DNA of 64,000 nucleotides from Curtobacterium sp. MMLR14_010 (GCF_001865015.1 NZ_MJGV01000023.1:1-64000); one strand, 5' to 3'; numbered from the stretch's first letter, positions 25,247 through 34,710 are shown. Notes: generated by a model from the sequence alone, not told the origin. Numbers and translations: made by a program.

Positions 25247-26314
25247 ATGAAGGCCATCGTCAAGACCACCGCCGCCCCCGGAGTCGACCTCGTCGAGGAC
25301 CACCCCGAACCGATCGTCGGCCCCGAGGACGTCCTCCTCCACGTCGGCGCCGTGTCGATCTGCGGCACCGACCGTGAGATGTACGAGTGGACCCCCGCCG
25401 CCGTCGCGTTCGAGCTCGACCTGCCCGTCGTGCTCGGACACGAGGTCTCCGGCACGGTGATCGAGGTCGGGTCCGCGGTCACACGTCTCGCCGTCGGGGA
25501 CCGGGTCGCCCTCGAGACCCACATCCCCTGCGGCGCCTGCTTCATGTGCCGCACCGGCAACGGGCACAACTGCATGGCGATGAAGATCGTGGCGATGCAC
25601 GCCGACGGTGCCTTCGCCGAGCGCGTCGCCGTCCCCGAGCGCATCTGCTTCCCGCTGCCGGACGGGATGTCGCTCGAGGTGGGCGCCCTCCTCGAGCCGG
25701 CGGGTGTCGCGTGGCACGCGCTGCAGCGGGCCGACCTGGCCGTCGCGGGGTCGTCGGTGCTGGTGTCCGGCTGCGGCCCGGTCGGCCTGCTCATCGTGCA
25801 GTTCGCCCTGCACCTCGGTGCGACCGAGGTGATCGCGATCGAACCGAACCCGTACCGCCGTGCATGGGCAGAACGCCTCGGGGCGACCGTCTTCGAACCG
25901 GGGCCGGCGGTGACCGAGTCGATCGCCCAGACGTACGCGCACCGCGGCGGGGTCGACGTCGCGTTCGAGGTCAGTGCCGCGGGGGCCGCCTACCCCACGC
26001 TGTTCGAGGCAGTCCGTCGCGAGGGCACCATCGTCACGATCGGCCACCCCGCCGGCCCTGTCCCGGTCGACATCGCGAAGTACGTCAACAAGAAGGGCAT
26101 CACGCTGCGCGGCGTCTTCGGTCGCCGACTCTGGGACACGTGGGAAGACCTGGTCGAGGTCCTCGTCCGGGGTGGCGTGGACATCAGCTGGCTCATCACG
26201 CACCGGTTCCCCCTCGGCGCCCTGGGTCCGGCCATCGACCTGCTCAGCGGAGACGCGAACAAGGTACTGGTCCTGCCGAACGGACCCCTGGACGGGTCGG
26301 CTGACCCCGCCTGA
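25247..26314 (+). CDS. Zinc-dependent dehydrogenase (threonine/sorbitol dehydrogenase-like)
   Basis: A 355-residue medium-chain dehydrogenase with ICGTDREMYEW and GHEVSGTV (catalytic zinc), a structural zinc loop CGACFMCRTGNGHNC, and the nucleotide motif SGCGPVGLL. The general resemblance is to L-threonine 3-dehydrogenase and sorbitol or L-idonate dehydrogenases. It lies downstream of an MHS carrier on the same strand, separated by two copies of a short gacgcgtcgccccgt repeat. A hairpin overlapping the end of the convergent lacI gene terminates it. Confidence 0.9.
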   Translation: MKAIVKTTAAPGVDLVEDHPEPIVGPEDVLLHVGAVSICGTDREMYEWTPAAVAFELDLPVVLGHEVSGTVIEVGSAVTRLAVGDRVALETHIPCGACFMCRTGNGHNCMAMKIVAMHADGAFAERVAVPERICFPLPDGMSLEVGALLEPAGVAWHALQRADLAVAGSSVLVSGCGPVGLLIVQFALHLGATEVIAIEPNPYRRAWAERLGATVFEPGPAVTESIAQTYAHRGGVDVAFEVSAAGAAYPTLFEAVRREGTIVTIGHPAGPVPVDIAKYVNKKGITLRGVFGRRLWDTWEDLVEVLVRGGVDISWLITHRFPLGALGPAIDLLSGDANKVLVLPNGPLDGSADPA

Positions 26315-26334
26315 GCCACCAGACGTCGCTGCCT

Positions 26335-26377
26335 GACGGACGGTGCCGCGACCACCCCGGTCGCGGGGCCGTCCGTC
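26335..26377. terminator. Hairpin terminator overlapping the lacI stop
   Basis: The outer arms gacggacgg and ccgtccgtc and inner arms ccgcgacc and ggtcgcgg form a long stem. It shares the gacggac/gtccgtc base with the other conserved hairpins but has a different centre. It sits between two convergent genes and overlaps the last codon of lacI. Confidence 0.8.
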
Positions 26378-27362
26378 ATCCTCGGGCCGTCGTGCCGCGC
26401 TCGACCAGGTCCGCGGGGACGAGGGTGTGCGTCGGCTCGGACCCGTCCCCGGCGATCCTGGCCAGGAGACGCTCCACGGAGGTCCGTGCGACGACCGGGA
26501 TGTCCTGGGTGAATGTCGTCAGGTCGAACGCGTGCCACGAGGACATCGGCAGACCGTCGATCCCCACCACCCACGTGTCGCCGGGCACCGACACCCCGGC
26601 CGCGCGGAGAGCGTCCAGTGCTCCGTACGCGATGACGTCCGATGAACAGAACACGGCGTCCGGGACACCCTGCTCGAGGAGTTCCCGCGCCGCGCGGTAC
26701 CCCGTCTCGTAGCTCGTCACCCCGTGCGCAGCGAACACGAGCGGCACCCCTGCCGCCTGCATCGCACCCCGGAAGCCGGCTTCGCGCGCCGGACTGGCGA
26801 ACGTGTTGTCCGGACCGAACACGGCACCGACGGCCCGGCGACCGCCGGCCAGCAGGAACTCAGCGGCCCGACGTCCGGTGCCGTGGTGGTCCGTCATCAC
26901 GACGTCGGCGCGCGACGACACGTCAGCGCGGTTGCACAGCATCACCGGGACGCCGAGTTCCACCAAGCGGTCGATGCCCGGCGTCGCGGCCTTCGCCGCG
27001 GTGAAGAGCACCCCGTCGACCGTCCCGGCTGCGACACCGGCAGTGGCGAGCGGCATCTCCGGATCGCTGTCGTTCCACACGACGACGTTCACGCCGATCT
27101 CTCGTGCGACCCGCGTCAGCTCGTCGAGCAGGTAGGGCAGGAAGGGGTTCTGGATCTCGCTCGTGACGATGCCGATCGCGCCTGCCCTCGACGTGCGCAT
27201 GGCCGTCGCCTGGGCGTTGGGCACCCATCGTGCGGCCGTCATCGCGTCGAGGACCCGCTGCCGTGTCGACTCGGACACGCTGGGGCTGCCGTTGAGCACG
27301 CGTGAGACCGTCGCCTGCGACACTCCAGCCGCCCGGGCGATGTCCCTGCTCGTCATGGCCAT
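26376..27362 (-). CDS. LacI-family transcriptional regulator
   Basis: A 328-residue LacI/PurR-type repressor. The N-terminal helix-turn-helix and hinge are textbook: SRDIARAAGVSQATVSRVLNG, then VPNAQATAMRTSRAGAIGIV. A periplasmic-binding-like effector domain follows (TDHHGTGRRAAEFLLAGG, YGALDALRAAGV). The start may be Met at 27362 or 27356. It is convergent with the dehydrogenase gene and 141 bp downstream of the lactonase/MFS operon. A sugar or sugar acid is the expected inducer. Confidence 0.93.
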   Translation of the reverse strand: MAMTSRDIARAAGVSQATVSRVLNGSPSVSESTRQRVLDAMTAARWVPNAQATAMRTSRAGAIGIVTSEIQNPFLPYLLDELTRVAREIGVNVVVWNDSDPEMPLATAGVAAGTVDGVLFTAAKAATPGIDRLVELGVPVMLCNRADVSSRADVVMTDHHGTGRRAAEFLLAGGRRAVGAVFGPDNTFASPAREAGFRGAMQAAGVPLVFAAHGVTSYETGYRAARELLEQGVPDAVFCSSDVIAYGALDALRAAGVSVPGDTWVVGIDGLPMSSWHAFDLTTFTQDIPVVARTSVERLLARIAGDGSEPTHTLVPADLVERGTTARG

Positions 27363-27503
27363 CGGTCCGGAACCCCACGTCTCACGGCGGGCGAACGGTC
27401 CGCCGCGCTTCCGCTGACGATCCTTCCACAGCGGAGCCCGGGGGCCGCCCGACACATCGTGCCCGAGGCTCCGCACGCAGCGGCCCCGGGCACGTGCCGG
27501 CTG

Positions 27504-28817
27504 CTACGGGCGCACCTCGGGGACCTCGACCGCCTCGGCGGCACGGGCATGTCCGCGGGCGGTCCGGACCGTGAGCGTGAGCACGCCGCCCAGGACCATG
27601 AACGCGGCCGTGATCCAGAGGGCGATCGTCGCGCTGTCGGTCGCGTCCTTCGCTGCGCCGATCGCGTAGGGGGCGGCAAACCCGGCGAGGTTGCCCGTGG
27701 AGTTGATCAGGGCGATCCCGCCCGCGAGTGCGGTCCCGCTGAGCATCGATGTCTGGAAGCTCCAGAAGACCGCGGGGATCGAGAGGGCTCCCGCGTTGGC
27801 GAGCATCAGCCCGATGATGCCCAGCACCGCCTGGTCGCCGGCCGCGATGCAGATCACGAAGCCGATCGCACTCAGGGCGAAGGCCGCCGCGATGTGCTTC
27901 TTCCGCTCGCCACGTCGGTCGGAGCTCCGGCTGAACAGCACCATCGAGACGATCGCCGCGAGGCTCGGCAGCGCTGACACCAGCCCGACGGTCACGTCGC
28001 CGTCCACGCCGAGGTCGCGGATCAGGTTCGGCAGCCAGAAGCTGATGCCGTAGAGGGCGAAGTTGTAGGAGAAGTAGATGCCGGTGAGCATCCAGATCAT
28101 CGGGCTCCGGAAGACCTCCACGAGTCGGGTGTGCCCCGCCGGTGGCGCCTCCGCCGCCAGGAGCGCACCGAGTCGCGAACGTTCGGACTCGGTCAGCCAG
28201 CGGACGGACCGGTGGTCCTCCTGGAGGAACCGCAGCACGACGAACCCGAGCACGACCGTCGGGATGGCCTCGATGATGAACAACCACTGCCAACCGTCGA
28301 GACCGGCCACGCCACGCATGCCGTCGAGGATGAAGCCGGACACGGGTCCGCCGACGAGACCCGACGCGGCGAGCGCGATGTAGAAGATGCCCCAGGCGCG
28401 ACCGCGACGACTCGCCGGGAACCACTGCGCCATGTAGAAGAGGACGCCAGGGATGAAGCCCGCCTCGGCCACACCGAGGAGGAACCGGAGCACATAGAAG
28501 CTCGTCTCGGAGTTCACGAGGAACATGCACCCGGAGATGACCCCCCACGTGATCATGATGCGCGCGATCCACTTCCGCGCGCCGACCTTCGCCAGGATGA
28601 GGTTCGACGGGATCTCGAAGATGAAGTACCCGACGAAGAACAGCCCGGCGCCCAGGCCGTAGACGGCGTACGAGAACCCGAGGTCGGTGCTGAGTTGCTC
28701 CTGCGCGAACCCGATGTTCACGCGGTCGAGGTAGGACAGGAAGAAACCGATCATCGCGAGCGGGAGCACGCGGGTCGCCACCTTCCGGAACAGGGCGTCG
28801 TCGTTGACGGTCGTCAT
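27504..28817 (-). CDS. MFS transporter, anion:cation symporter (ACS) family
   Basis: A 437-residue, 12-helix carrier with the ACS-family first loop GFFLSYLDRVNIGFAQ, GYFIFEIPSNLIL in helix two and GVAEAGFIPGVLFYMAQWFP in helix four. ACS members import hexuronates, galactonate, tartrate or similar carboxylates. It is the last gene of a five-gene minus-strand operon, 37 bp after a lactonase gene. A second ACS carrier lies earlier in the operon, so two related anions may be taken up. Confidence 0.92.
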   Translation of the reverse strand: MTTVNDDALFRKVATRVLPLAMIGFFLSYLDRVNIGFAQEQLSTDLGFSYAVYGLGAGLFFVGYFIFEIPSNLILAKVGARKWIARIMITWGVISGCMFLVNSETSFYVLRFLLGVAEAGFIPGVLFYMAQWFPASRRGRAWGIFYIALAASGLVGGPVSGFILDGMRGVAGLDGWQWLFIIEAIPTVVLGFVVLRFLQEDHRSVRWLTESERSRLGALLAAEAPPAGHTRLVEVFRSPMIWMLTGIYFSYNFALYGISFWLPNLIRDLGVDGDVTVGLVSALPSLAAIVSMVLFSRSSDRRGERKKHIAAAFALSAIGFVICIAAGDQAVLGIIGLMLANAGALSIPAVFWSFQTSMLSGTALAGGIALINSTGNLAGFAAPYAIGAAKDATDSATIALWITAAFMVLGGVLTLTVRTARGHARAAEAVEVPEVRP

Positions 28818-28854
28818 CGGTGGTCCTTCGTTCGGGTTCAGGGACAGGTACTGG

Positions 28855-29799
28855 TCAGCCGACGGTGTCGGCGAGCGGGATGCGGTAGACGCGAGCGGCA
28901 GTGCCGTGGAAGAGCGCGTCGAGCTGTGCTGGGGTGGACCCGGCAGCGCCGGTCAGGACGGTGTCCATGACCTCGTCGAAGTCCGGCGCGGTCAGCGTCG
29001 CCACCGGCAGGTTCGACGCGAACATCGCACGGTCGTGGCCGAAGACGGCGAGGGTCTCCCGGACGACTGCCTCGTTGCTCCCGCGGTCCCAGCGGTTGCC
29101 GGGAAGACCGAGTTCGGAGACCTTGACCACCGTGTTCGGCAGCGCGGCCAGGCGCTCCATCCCGTCACGCCAGATCGCGAGGCCCTCCTCGCTGCGGTCG
29201 AGCGGGAGACCACAGTGGTTCACGACCACGGTCGTGTCCGGGATGTCCTGGACGACCTCCGCCGCCTCGGCGAGGTGGTGGTACGGGACGCGGAGGTCCC
29301 AGCTGAAGTCGTACGTGGACAGCCGGTGCAGGCCCGCGACCCAGGCGGGGTCCTGCATCGTGCCCGGCAGGCCGCGGACGGAGTCGCCCGGGTGCGCTGC
29401 GGTCACAGGCTTCGACCGGATGCCACGGACGAGTGGGAGAGCCGCGTGTCCTGCCAGGACCTCGTCGAGGTCGGGCTGCGTGAAGGACACGTGGCCGACG
29501 GCAGCCATCGGGAACCGCGGGTCCTCGTCGTGGAGCGCCGTGAGCCAGGAGGACTCCTCCACCTGTTCGGACCGGGAGCGTTCGGCCTCGCAGTGCACGG
29601 TGCCGATGACGTCCCACCCCGCGGTCGCCTCGAGGTACTCGGTGGGCATGAAGGTGCGACGCATCGCCGCGTAGTCGCCCAGGAAGAAGTCCGGGTCGAC
29701 CTCGGTCTGGATCCACGGCCAGTGCCCGTCACCCTGGAGGTCCCAGAAGTGGTGGTGCGCGTCCAGGATGCGGAGGGGGTGTCCAGTCGTCGTGGTCAT
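28855..29799 (-). CDS. Amidohydrolase-family lactonase (COG3618, L-fuconolactonase-like), gene 1
   Basis: A 314-residue TIM-barrel hydrolase beginning ILDAHHHFWDLQGDGHWPW, the signature of COG3618 lactonases. The conserved VVVNHCG and VKVSELG strands and a late MFASNLPVA motif with an Asn in place of the usual Gly-Ser-Asn-Trp/Phe-Pro follow. Family members open sugar lactones such as L-fuconolactone or 2-pyrone-4,6-dicarboxylate. Its ATG overlaps the stop of a paralogous gene (ATGA), so two lactonases are made together. Confidence 0.88.
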   Translation of the reverse strand: MTTTTGHPLRILDAHHHFWDLQGDGHWPWIQTEVDPDFFLGDYAAMRRTFMPTEYLEATAGWDVIGTVHCEAERSRSEQVEESSWLTALHDEDPRFPMAAVGHVSFTQPDLDEVLAGHAALPLVRGIRSKPVTAAHPGDSVRGLPGTMQDPAWVAGLHRLSTYDFSWDLRVPYHHLAEAAEVVQDIPDTTVVVNHCGLPLDRSEEGLAIWRDGMERLAALPNTVVKVSELGLPGNRWDRGSNEAVVRETLAVFGHDRAMFASNLPVATLTAPDFDEVMDTVLTGAAGSTPAQLDALFHGTAARVYRIPLADTVG

Positions 29800-30731
29800 G
29801 TTCGGAACTCCTCGTGGATCCGGGTGGGTCGGTAGACGCGGTCGGCGGTGTCGTGGAACACGGCGCGTTGCTCCTGCTCGGACAGGACGCCGAGGATCGA
29901 CCGGAGGCCGTCGAGCATCGCGGCGTAGGTGGTGAACAACCCGTCGACCGGGAAGTTGCTCCCGAACATCACGCGGTCGGCCCCGAACACGTCGACGAGG
30001 GTCATGAGGACCTCGCGGTTGACGACGGGGTCCCACCCGTCGGCCTCCGTGCACAGGCCCGAGGCCTTGACGACGACGTTCGGGCGGTCGGCGACGGCGG
30101 ACACCGCGGCACGCCAGCCGTCGAACGTCTCACGACGGTGGTCGAGGAGCACGCCGCCGTGGTTCACGACGATGAGTGTCTCCGGGTGGTCCGTCGCCAG
30201 TTCCGCAGCCTCGTGCAGGTTCCACCATGGCGTCTGCAGTTCGAAGTGCAGGCCGTGGTCTGCGAGCAACGCGTAGCCCGCGCGCCAGCGGGGTTCACCC
30301 ATCAGGGTCCGACCGGAGCCGACGTCCGCGAGCCGAGCCGGACCTCCCGGCTTCTGCCGGATGCTACGGACCGACGGTGAGGACGCCTGCGCGGTCAGGA
30401 CGTCGACCACGTCCTCGGCATCGAGCCGCGCCTGCGCCGCCATGGCACCCGGCACCCCCGTGGTCGCGGCGACCTGTCCGAGTGCGACCGTCTCGCCGAC
30501 CGGGTCGTCCGGGTCCCACTCGGCTTCCATCGAGACCGTGGCCACCAGGTGCTGCCCCTGGGCGTCGCGGAGGAGGTCGTCGACGCCGTAGTCCCGTTTG
30601 ATCGCCGAGTAGTCGCCGTACCGGTGCGGGACGAGGACGTCAGGCCGGAGCCAGGGGTACCGGCGGTCCGCCAGCGCCCACAGGTGGTGGTGTGCATCGA
30701 TCACCGGCCCGCGGTAGCCGCCGTCACGCAC
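29796..30731 (-). CDS. Amidohydrolase-family lactonase (COG3618, L-fuconolactonase-like), gene 2
   Basis: A roughly 311-residue paralog of the next gene, with VIDAHHHLWALADRRYPWL at its N-terminus, IVVNHGGVLLD, VVVKASGLC and MFGSNFPVDGLF near the C-terminus, where the metal-binding/active-site pattern is fully canonical. The start is uncertain: a GTG at 30731 is preceded by a G-rich ribosome-binding site inside the MFS gene, and a GTG at 30704 is the alternative. It should hydrolyse a sugar lactone produced by a dehydrogenase in this region. Confidence 0.88.
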   Translation of the reverse strand: MRDGGYRGPVIDAHHHLWALADRRYPWLRPDVLVPHRYGDYSAIKRDYGVDDLLRDAQGQHLVATVSMEAEWDPDDPVGETVALGQVAATTGVPGAMAAQARLDAEDVVDVLTAQASSPSVRSIRQKPGGPARLADVGSGRTLMGEPRWRAGYALLADHGLHFELQTPWWNLHEAAELATDHPETLIVVNHGGVLLDHRRETFDGWRAAVSAVADRPNVVVKASGLCTEADGWDPVVNREVLMTLVDVFGADRVMFGSNFPVDGLFTTYAAMLDGLRSILGVLSEQEQRAVFHDTADRVYRPTRIHEEFRT

Positions 30732-32022
30732 GCGCTGCCCCCGCCCGGGCGTTGCCCTCGAAGTTGATGGAGAGCGAGCCGACGAGGTAGACCGATGCCG
30801 CGACCGCGAGGAAGACGAGCACGGCCGTGTACCCACCGGTGAGGTCGAGCAGCACCCCGGCAGCGATCGGCACGATGATGCCGGCGGCAGTCCCGGCGAA
30901 GTTCATCACCCCACCGACGACACCGACCTTGCTGGGCTTGGCCAACATCGAGGGGATGGTCCAGTAGAGCCCGCCGAAGAGGTTGGAGAACACGCCGATG
31001 CACAGCAGCGTGATCGCGACGGTGGTGTCCGAGACGAACGGGAGTGCGACGAGCGCGACGAGACTCAGTGCACCGGAACCGCCGAAGAGCAGCTTGAACG
31101 CCACGTTCCGTCGGAAGCGGCGCTGAAGCCGGTCGGCGAGGAAGCCGCTCAGGATCTCCCCGATCGCTCCGCACAGGAAGATCAGGAACGTCGCGAAGCC
31201 GAGCGCGGAGAGGTCGAGACCGCGCGCGGCGGACAGGTAGCTCGGCCCCCAGGTGACGAGCCCCCAGAAGACCATCGCCCAGGCGAGACGACCGATGACC
31301 ATCGCCGTCACGTTCGCTCGGCTGACCCCGGGGCGGTCGGTCTCCTCGTCCTCGGCCCGCTCGATGAGTGCGACCTCGGCGTCGTTGACGGACCGGTGCT
31401 CCACCGGTCGGTTGCGGAGGTACAGCCAGGCACCGATGCCGAACAGGACCGTGGCGACCCCGATGACCACGAACGACACGCGCCACGACCCGGTCGTGCC
31501 GATCAACCAGGCGACGACGAGGCCGCCGACCGCGGCACCGAGCGGTGCGCCAGAGTCGATCAGTGTCACGCCGCTCGCGCGCTTCCGAGGCGGCATCCAC
31601 TTCGACACGAGCGTCGACGCCGCGGGCATGAACGGTGCCTCGAACGCACCGAGTCCCACCCGCGAGAGCACCAGCATCACCGCGTTCGCCGCGAAGCCGG
31701 CGATCGCCATGAACGACCCCCAGACGACGGAGGCGATCCCGATCACCGTCCGCGGCCCGAACCGGTCGACGGTCAGGCCGCCGGGGATCTGGAGCAGGCA
31801 GTACGACCAGAAGAACGAGCTCAGGATGACGCCCTGCACGGTGCCGGAGAGGTGGAAGTCGTCCCCGATGAACGGCAGGGCCACGCTGAGGGCGCTCCGG
31901 TCGACACTGTTGATCGTGTAGAAGACGAACAGCAGGATGACGATCGCCCAGCGGATCCTGGTGGGGCGTGCGACGGGTGTCAGGGCCGGGTCGCGGCGGG
32001 TTGAGGTGGTCATGGTGCTCAC
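30724..32022 (-). CDS. MFS transporter, ACS family (galactonate/glucarate-type)
   Basis: A 432-residue 12-helix carrier with FYTINSVDRSALSVALPFI in helix one and WSYCLLQIPGGLTVDRFGPR after helix two, close to the D-galactonate/glucarate branch of the ACS family. The GTG start at 32022 overlaps the stop of the SAF-domain oxidoreductase gene. It should take up an acid sugar that feeds the kinase and aldolase encoded divergently. Confidence 0.92.
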   Translation of the reverse strand: MSTMTTSTRRDPALTPVARPTRIRWAIVILLFVFYTINSVDRSALSVALPFIGDDFHLSGTVQGVILSSFFWSYCLLQIPGGLTVDRFGPRTVIGIASVVWGSFMAIAGFAANAVMLVLSRVGLGAFEAPFMPAASTLVSKWMPPRKRASGVTLIDSGAPLGAAVGGLVVAWLIGTTGSWRVSFVVIGVATVLFGIGAWLYLRNRPVEHRSVNDAEVALIERAEDEETDRPGVSRANVTAMVIGRLAWAMVFWGLVTWGPSYLSAARGLDLSALGFATFLIFLCGAIGEILSGFLADRLQRRFRRNVAFKLLFGGSGALSLVALVALPFVSDTTVAITLLCIGVFSNLFGGLYWTIPSMLAKPSKVGVVGGVMNFAGTAAGIIVPIAAGVLLDLTGGYTAVLVFLAVAASVYLVGSLSINFEGNARAGAARA

Positions 32023-33317
32023 CGCCCCGCTCGGGCCGCACGGAACAGGCGGAGTCCGGTCTCGTCGACGCCCGTGAGGTCGTCGAACGTGATCAGGTGA
32101 CCGGCGGGCACGTCCCGGAGCAGGCGAGTGCCGCCGAGGAGGTAGAAGGGAGCGGTACCTGCAGGGGCGTCGTCAGCGGACAGCAACACCGGGTCGACGT
32201 CCTCGACCTCGTGGTGGTGCCCGGCGACCTCGAACGCCGTACCCGCCGAGAGCGCCCGAGCGGTGCGGCCAGCGAGGACCGATCCCTGCCGGGGCACACG
32301 TCGCGGCGCCGTGTCCTCCACGGCTGCGGCGATCGTCAGCGGTGTCTCGACACCCATCAGGTGGTAGGGCCAGAACACGCACGCGTAGCGGCCGTCCCGA
32401 CTGACCACGTGGCCCTTGCCCGCCAGCAGTCGCCACGTCTCGTCGTCCCCGGTGCGGACGACGACGAACACACCGCCGCCGAAGCTGGCCTCGTCGGGCA
32501 GCCGGAGCATCGAGAACACGTCGAGGCTGCCCGGCCTGGTGATGACTCCGCCGTCCTCGCGGGTCGCGTAGACGTCGGCGAGCTCGGTCGTCCGCGCCAC
32601 CGGGTAGTGCAACGTCTCGCGGTCGGCCGTGTAGCCGGTGTACTGCGCGATGACGGCCAGCTCGCAGTGGTCGGCAGCCGCGCGTCGCTTCACGTGCGCC
32701 ACGAGCGCTGCTCGCGCGTCGAGGGTCGCGAGCACGTCGTCACCGAGCGTGAGCAGGTCCGCCATGCCCGGAGCGTCGACGACCTCGTCGACCTGCGTGA
32801 CCGTCCCGGTGGCCGGGTCGAACACGAGGTCGTACTCCCCGGACTTGCCGAGTGCGACGACCTCGAGTCCGACGCGCTCGATCCAGGTCACGAGCCGGAT
32901 CAGGTTGGCGGGCTGGTCTCCGTCCCCCGGGAGGTAGCGGACGCCGGCGCTCGCGGCGGCAGCAGCGAGGGCGACGCCGGCGACGGTCTCGACCTCCTTG
33001 CTCACCATCACCACGTGTGCTCCGTGCGCGATGGCCGCCTCGGCGTACGCGACCCCCGCGGCGACGCGACCCGTGGCCTCCACGAGCACGTCGACGACGT
33101 CCCAGTCGATGTCTCCGAGATCCGGCACGACGGCCACGTCGGCGACGCCGAGGTCGGCCAGCATCGCCCGGACACCCGCCACGTCCGGGTCGACCAGCAC
33201 CGTCGGGGTCATGTCCGGGACTGAGCGCAGCTGCGCCAGGAGCGTCCGCCCGTACCCGCCACGAGCGCCGGTGAGTGCAACTCGGATCTGCCCACCGGGC
33301 TGTCGCTGGATCGTCAT
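32019..33317 (-). CDS. Homoserine-dehydrogenase-like oxidoreductase with C-terminal SAF domain (COG4091 type)
   Basis: A 432-residue protein. Residues about 10-130 form an NAD(P)-binding fold (VALTGARGGYGRTLLAQL, LVEATGRVAAG), followed by a homoserine-dehydrogenase-like middle domain (GDGDQPANLIRL), and the last 90 residues form a SAF domain (SVLAGRTARALSAGTAFEVAG, DVPAGHLITFDDL). This pairing matches the uncharacterised 'predicted homoserine dehydrogenase with SAF domain' family, which recurs in acid-sugar gene clusters. It heads the minus-strand operon, divergent from a DUF1537 kinase. It probably oxidises or isomerises an acid sugar before phosphorylation. Confidence 0.85.
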   Translation of the reverse strand: MTIQRQPGGQIRVALTGARGGYGRTLLAQLRSVPDMTPTVLVDPDVAGVRAMLADLGVADVAVVPDLGDIDWDVVDVLVEATGRVAAGVAYAEAAIAHGAHVVMVSKEVETVAGVALAAAAASAGVRYLPGDGDQPANLIRLVTWIERVGLEVVALGKSGEYDLVFDPATGTVTQVDEVVDAPGMADLLTLGDDVLATLDARAALVAHVKRRAAADHCELAVIAQYTGYTADRETLHYPVARTTELADVYATREDGGVITRPGSLDVFSMLRLPDEASFGGGVFVVVRTGDDETWRLLAGKGHVVSRDGRYACVFWPYHLMGVETPLTIAAAVEDTAPRRVPRQGSVLAGRTARALSAGTAFEVAGHHHEVEDVDPVLLSADDAPAGTAPFYLLGGTRLLRDVPAGHLITFDDLTGVDETGLRLFRAARAGR

Positions 33318-33396
33318 CGTTCCTGGTCTCCTCGTCGATGCGGAAGTCCGACGGTCCGGTCCGGAGCCGTCGGGCGTTCGCCACCGTAACACCCGG

Positions 33397-33436
33397 TGTC
33401 ACACATGTTCAACTTCTTTCACACGGATTCACGTGT
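33397..33436. promoter_or_regulatory. Four 10-bp-phased TTCA-type repeats, candidate DeoR operator
   Basis: Successive decamers read tgtcacacat, gttcaacttc, tttcacacgg and attcacgtgt, with TCA in register every 10 bp. DeoR-family regulators typically bind such tandem direct repeats. The array lies in the 172-bp divergent region between the SAF oxidoreductase operon and the kinase/aldolase/deoR operon, where it could control both. Confidence 0.75.
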
Positions 33437-33489
33437 ACGCTCATCCACGGGGTGTCCACGACGCGTGGCACCCGCCAGGAGGGAACGAC

Positions 33490-34710
33490 ATGGCCACGAT
33501 GGGCGTCATCGCCGACGACTTCACCGGAGCGACCGACATCGCCACCGCCTACGCCGCTCGCGGGTACCGGACCGAGGTCCTGACCGGGCGAGGAGCACCT
33601 GCAGACCCGACCATGGACGTCGCCGTGGTCGCGCTGAAGTCCCGCACCGCGCCGGTCGAGGCTGCCGTGTCCCAGGCACTCGCCGCCCACGACCGGCTGG
33701 CCGCTGCTGGACACACCCGCTTCTTCGTGAAGTACTGCTCGACCTTCGACTCGACGGACGACGGCAACATCGGTCCGGTCCTCGACGCGCTCACCGACAG
33801 CACCGGCGCCGCCCACTGCGTGGTCGTTCCGGCGTTCCCGGCAACCGGTCGCACGACCTACCAGGGACACCTCTTCGTGTGGTCGGACCTGCTCGAGCAC
33901 TCCCCCATGCGGCACCACCCGCTCACGCCGATGACGAAGTCGCGGATCGCCGACCTGCTCCGTCCACAGACGACGCACTCGGTCGGGGAACTCCCACTCG
34001 GTGTCGTCCGTGGTGGCGCCGACGCCCTCCGGGCCCGGATCGACACAGCACCCGACCGCTACCTGGTGGTGGACGCGATCGAGGACCGGGACCTCGACAC
34101 GATCGCCGAGGCGACCGCGGGTGCCGTCCTGCGGTCAGGAGGGTCCGGGCTCGCGCTGGGCACCCGGGCGGGCACCGCTGACCCCGCGAGTGCGTTCGTG
34201 GCACCGACGGGTCGTCGCCTGGTCGTCTGCGGCAGCGCATCGGCACGCACGCGCGAGCAGATCGCGTCCGCGTCAGCCGCCGGCGCTCCGACTCGTCGAC
34301 TGGACGTCGCGCGGCTCACCACCGAGAGGGCCGCGGTCATCGACGAGGCGCTCGGTTGGCTCCGGACACGACCGGCGGACTCCGCCCCGGTCCTGTACAG
34401 CGTCGGAGCCCTCTCCGACGTCTCGGCCGACTCCTCCAGCTCGGCGCTGGTCGAGGACGCACTGTCCGAGATCGTCGACGGAGCGGTCCGTGACGGCTTC
34501 ACGCAGTGCATCGTCGCCGGTGGCGAGACGTCAGGTGCCGTGGTGTCACGGCTCGGCGTCGAACGCCTGACGATCGGCGCGGGCATCGCCCCGGGGGTGT
34601 GCTGGGCGGAAGGGGTCACCGCGACCGGCACCCGCGTCGCCCTCGCGCTGAAGTCCGGCAACTTCGGCGAACCCGACATGTTCACGACCGCCTGGGAGGC
34701 CCTCGGATGA
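33490..34710 (+). CDS. Four-carbon acid sugar kinase family protein (DUF1537, OtnK-like)
   Basis: A 406-residue kinase with the DUF1537 N-terminal signature GVIADDFTGATD, a substrate-binding YCSTFDSTDDGNIGPVLDAL segment, and the C-terminal ATP-binding part containing VAGGETSGAVVSRLG and the glycine-rich GAGIAPGVCWAEG. Family members phosphorylate threonate, erythronate or related acid sugars using ATP. It is the first gene of the plus-strand operon and overlaps the aldolase gene by 4 bp. The kinase/aldolase pair matches the known OtnK-OtnC pairing. Confidence 0.92.
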   Translation: MATMGVIADDFTGATDIATAYAARGYRTEVLTGRGAPADPTMDVAVVALKSRTAPVEAAVSQALAAHDRLAAAGHTRFFVKYCSTFDSTDDGNIGPVLDALTDSTGAAHCVVVPAFPATGRTTYQGHLFVWSDLLEHSPMRHHPLTPMTKSRIADLLRPQTTHSVGELPLGVVRGGADALRARIDTAPDRYLVVDAIEDRDLDTIAEATAGAVLRSGGSGLALGTRAGTADPASAFVAPTGRRLVVCGSASARTREQIASASAAGAPTRRLDVARLTTERAAVIDEALGWLRTRPADSAPVLYSVGALSDVSADSSSSALVEDALSEIVDGAVRDGFTQCIVAGGETSGAVVSRLGVERLTIGAGIAPGVCWAEGVTATGTRVALALKSGNFGEPDMFTTAWEALG

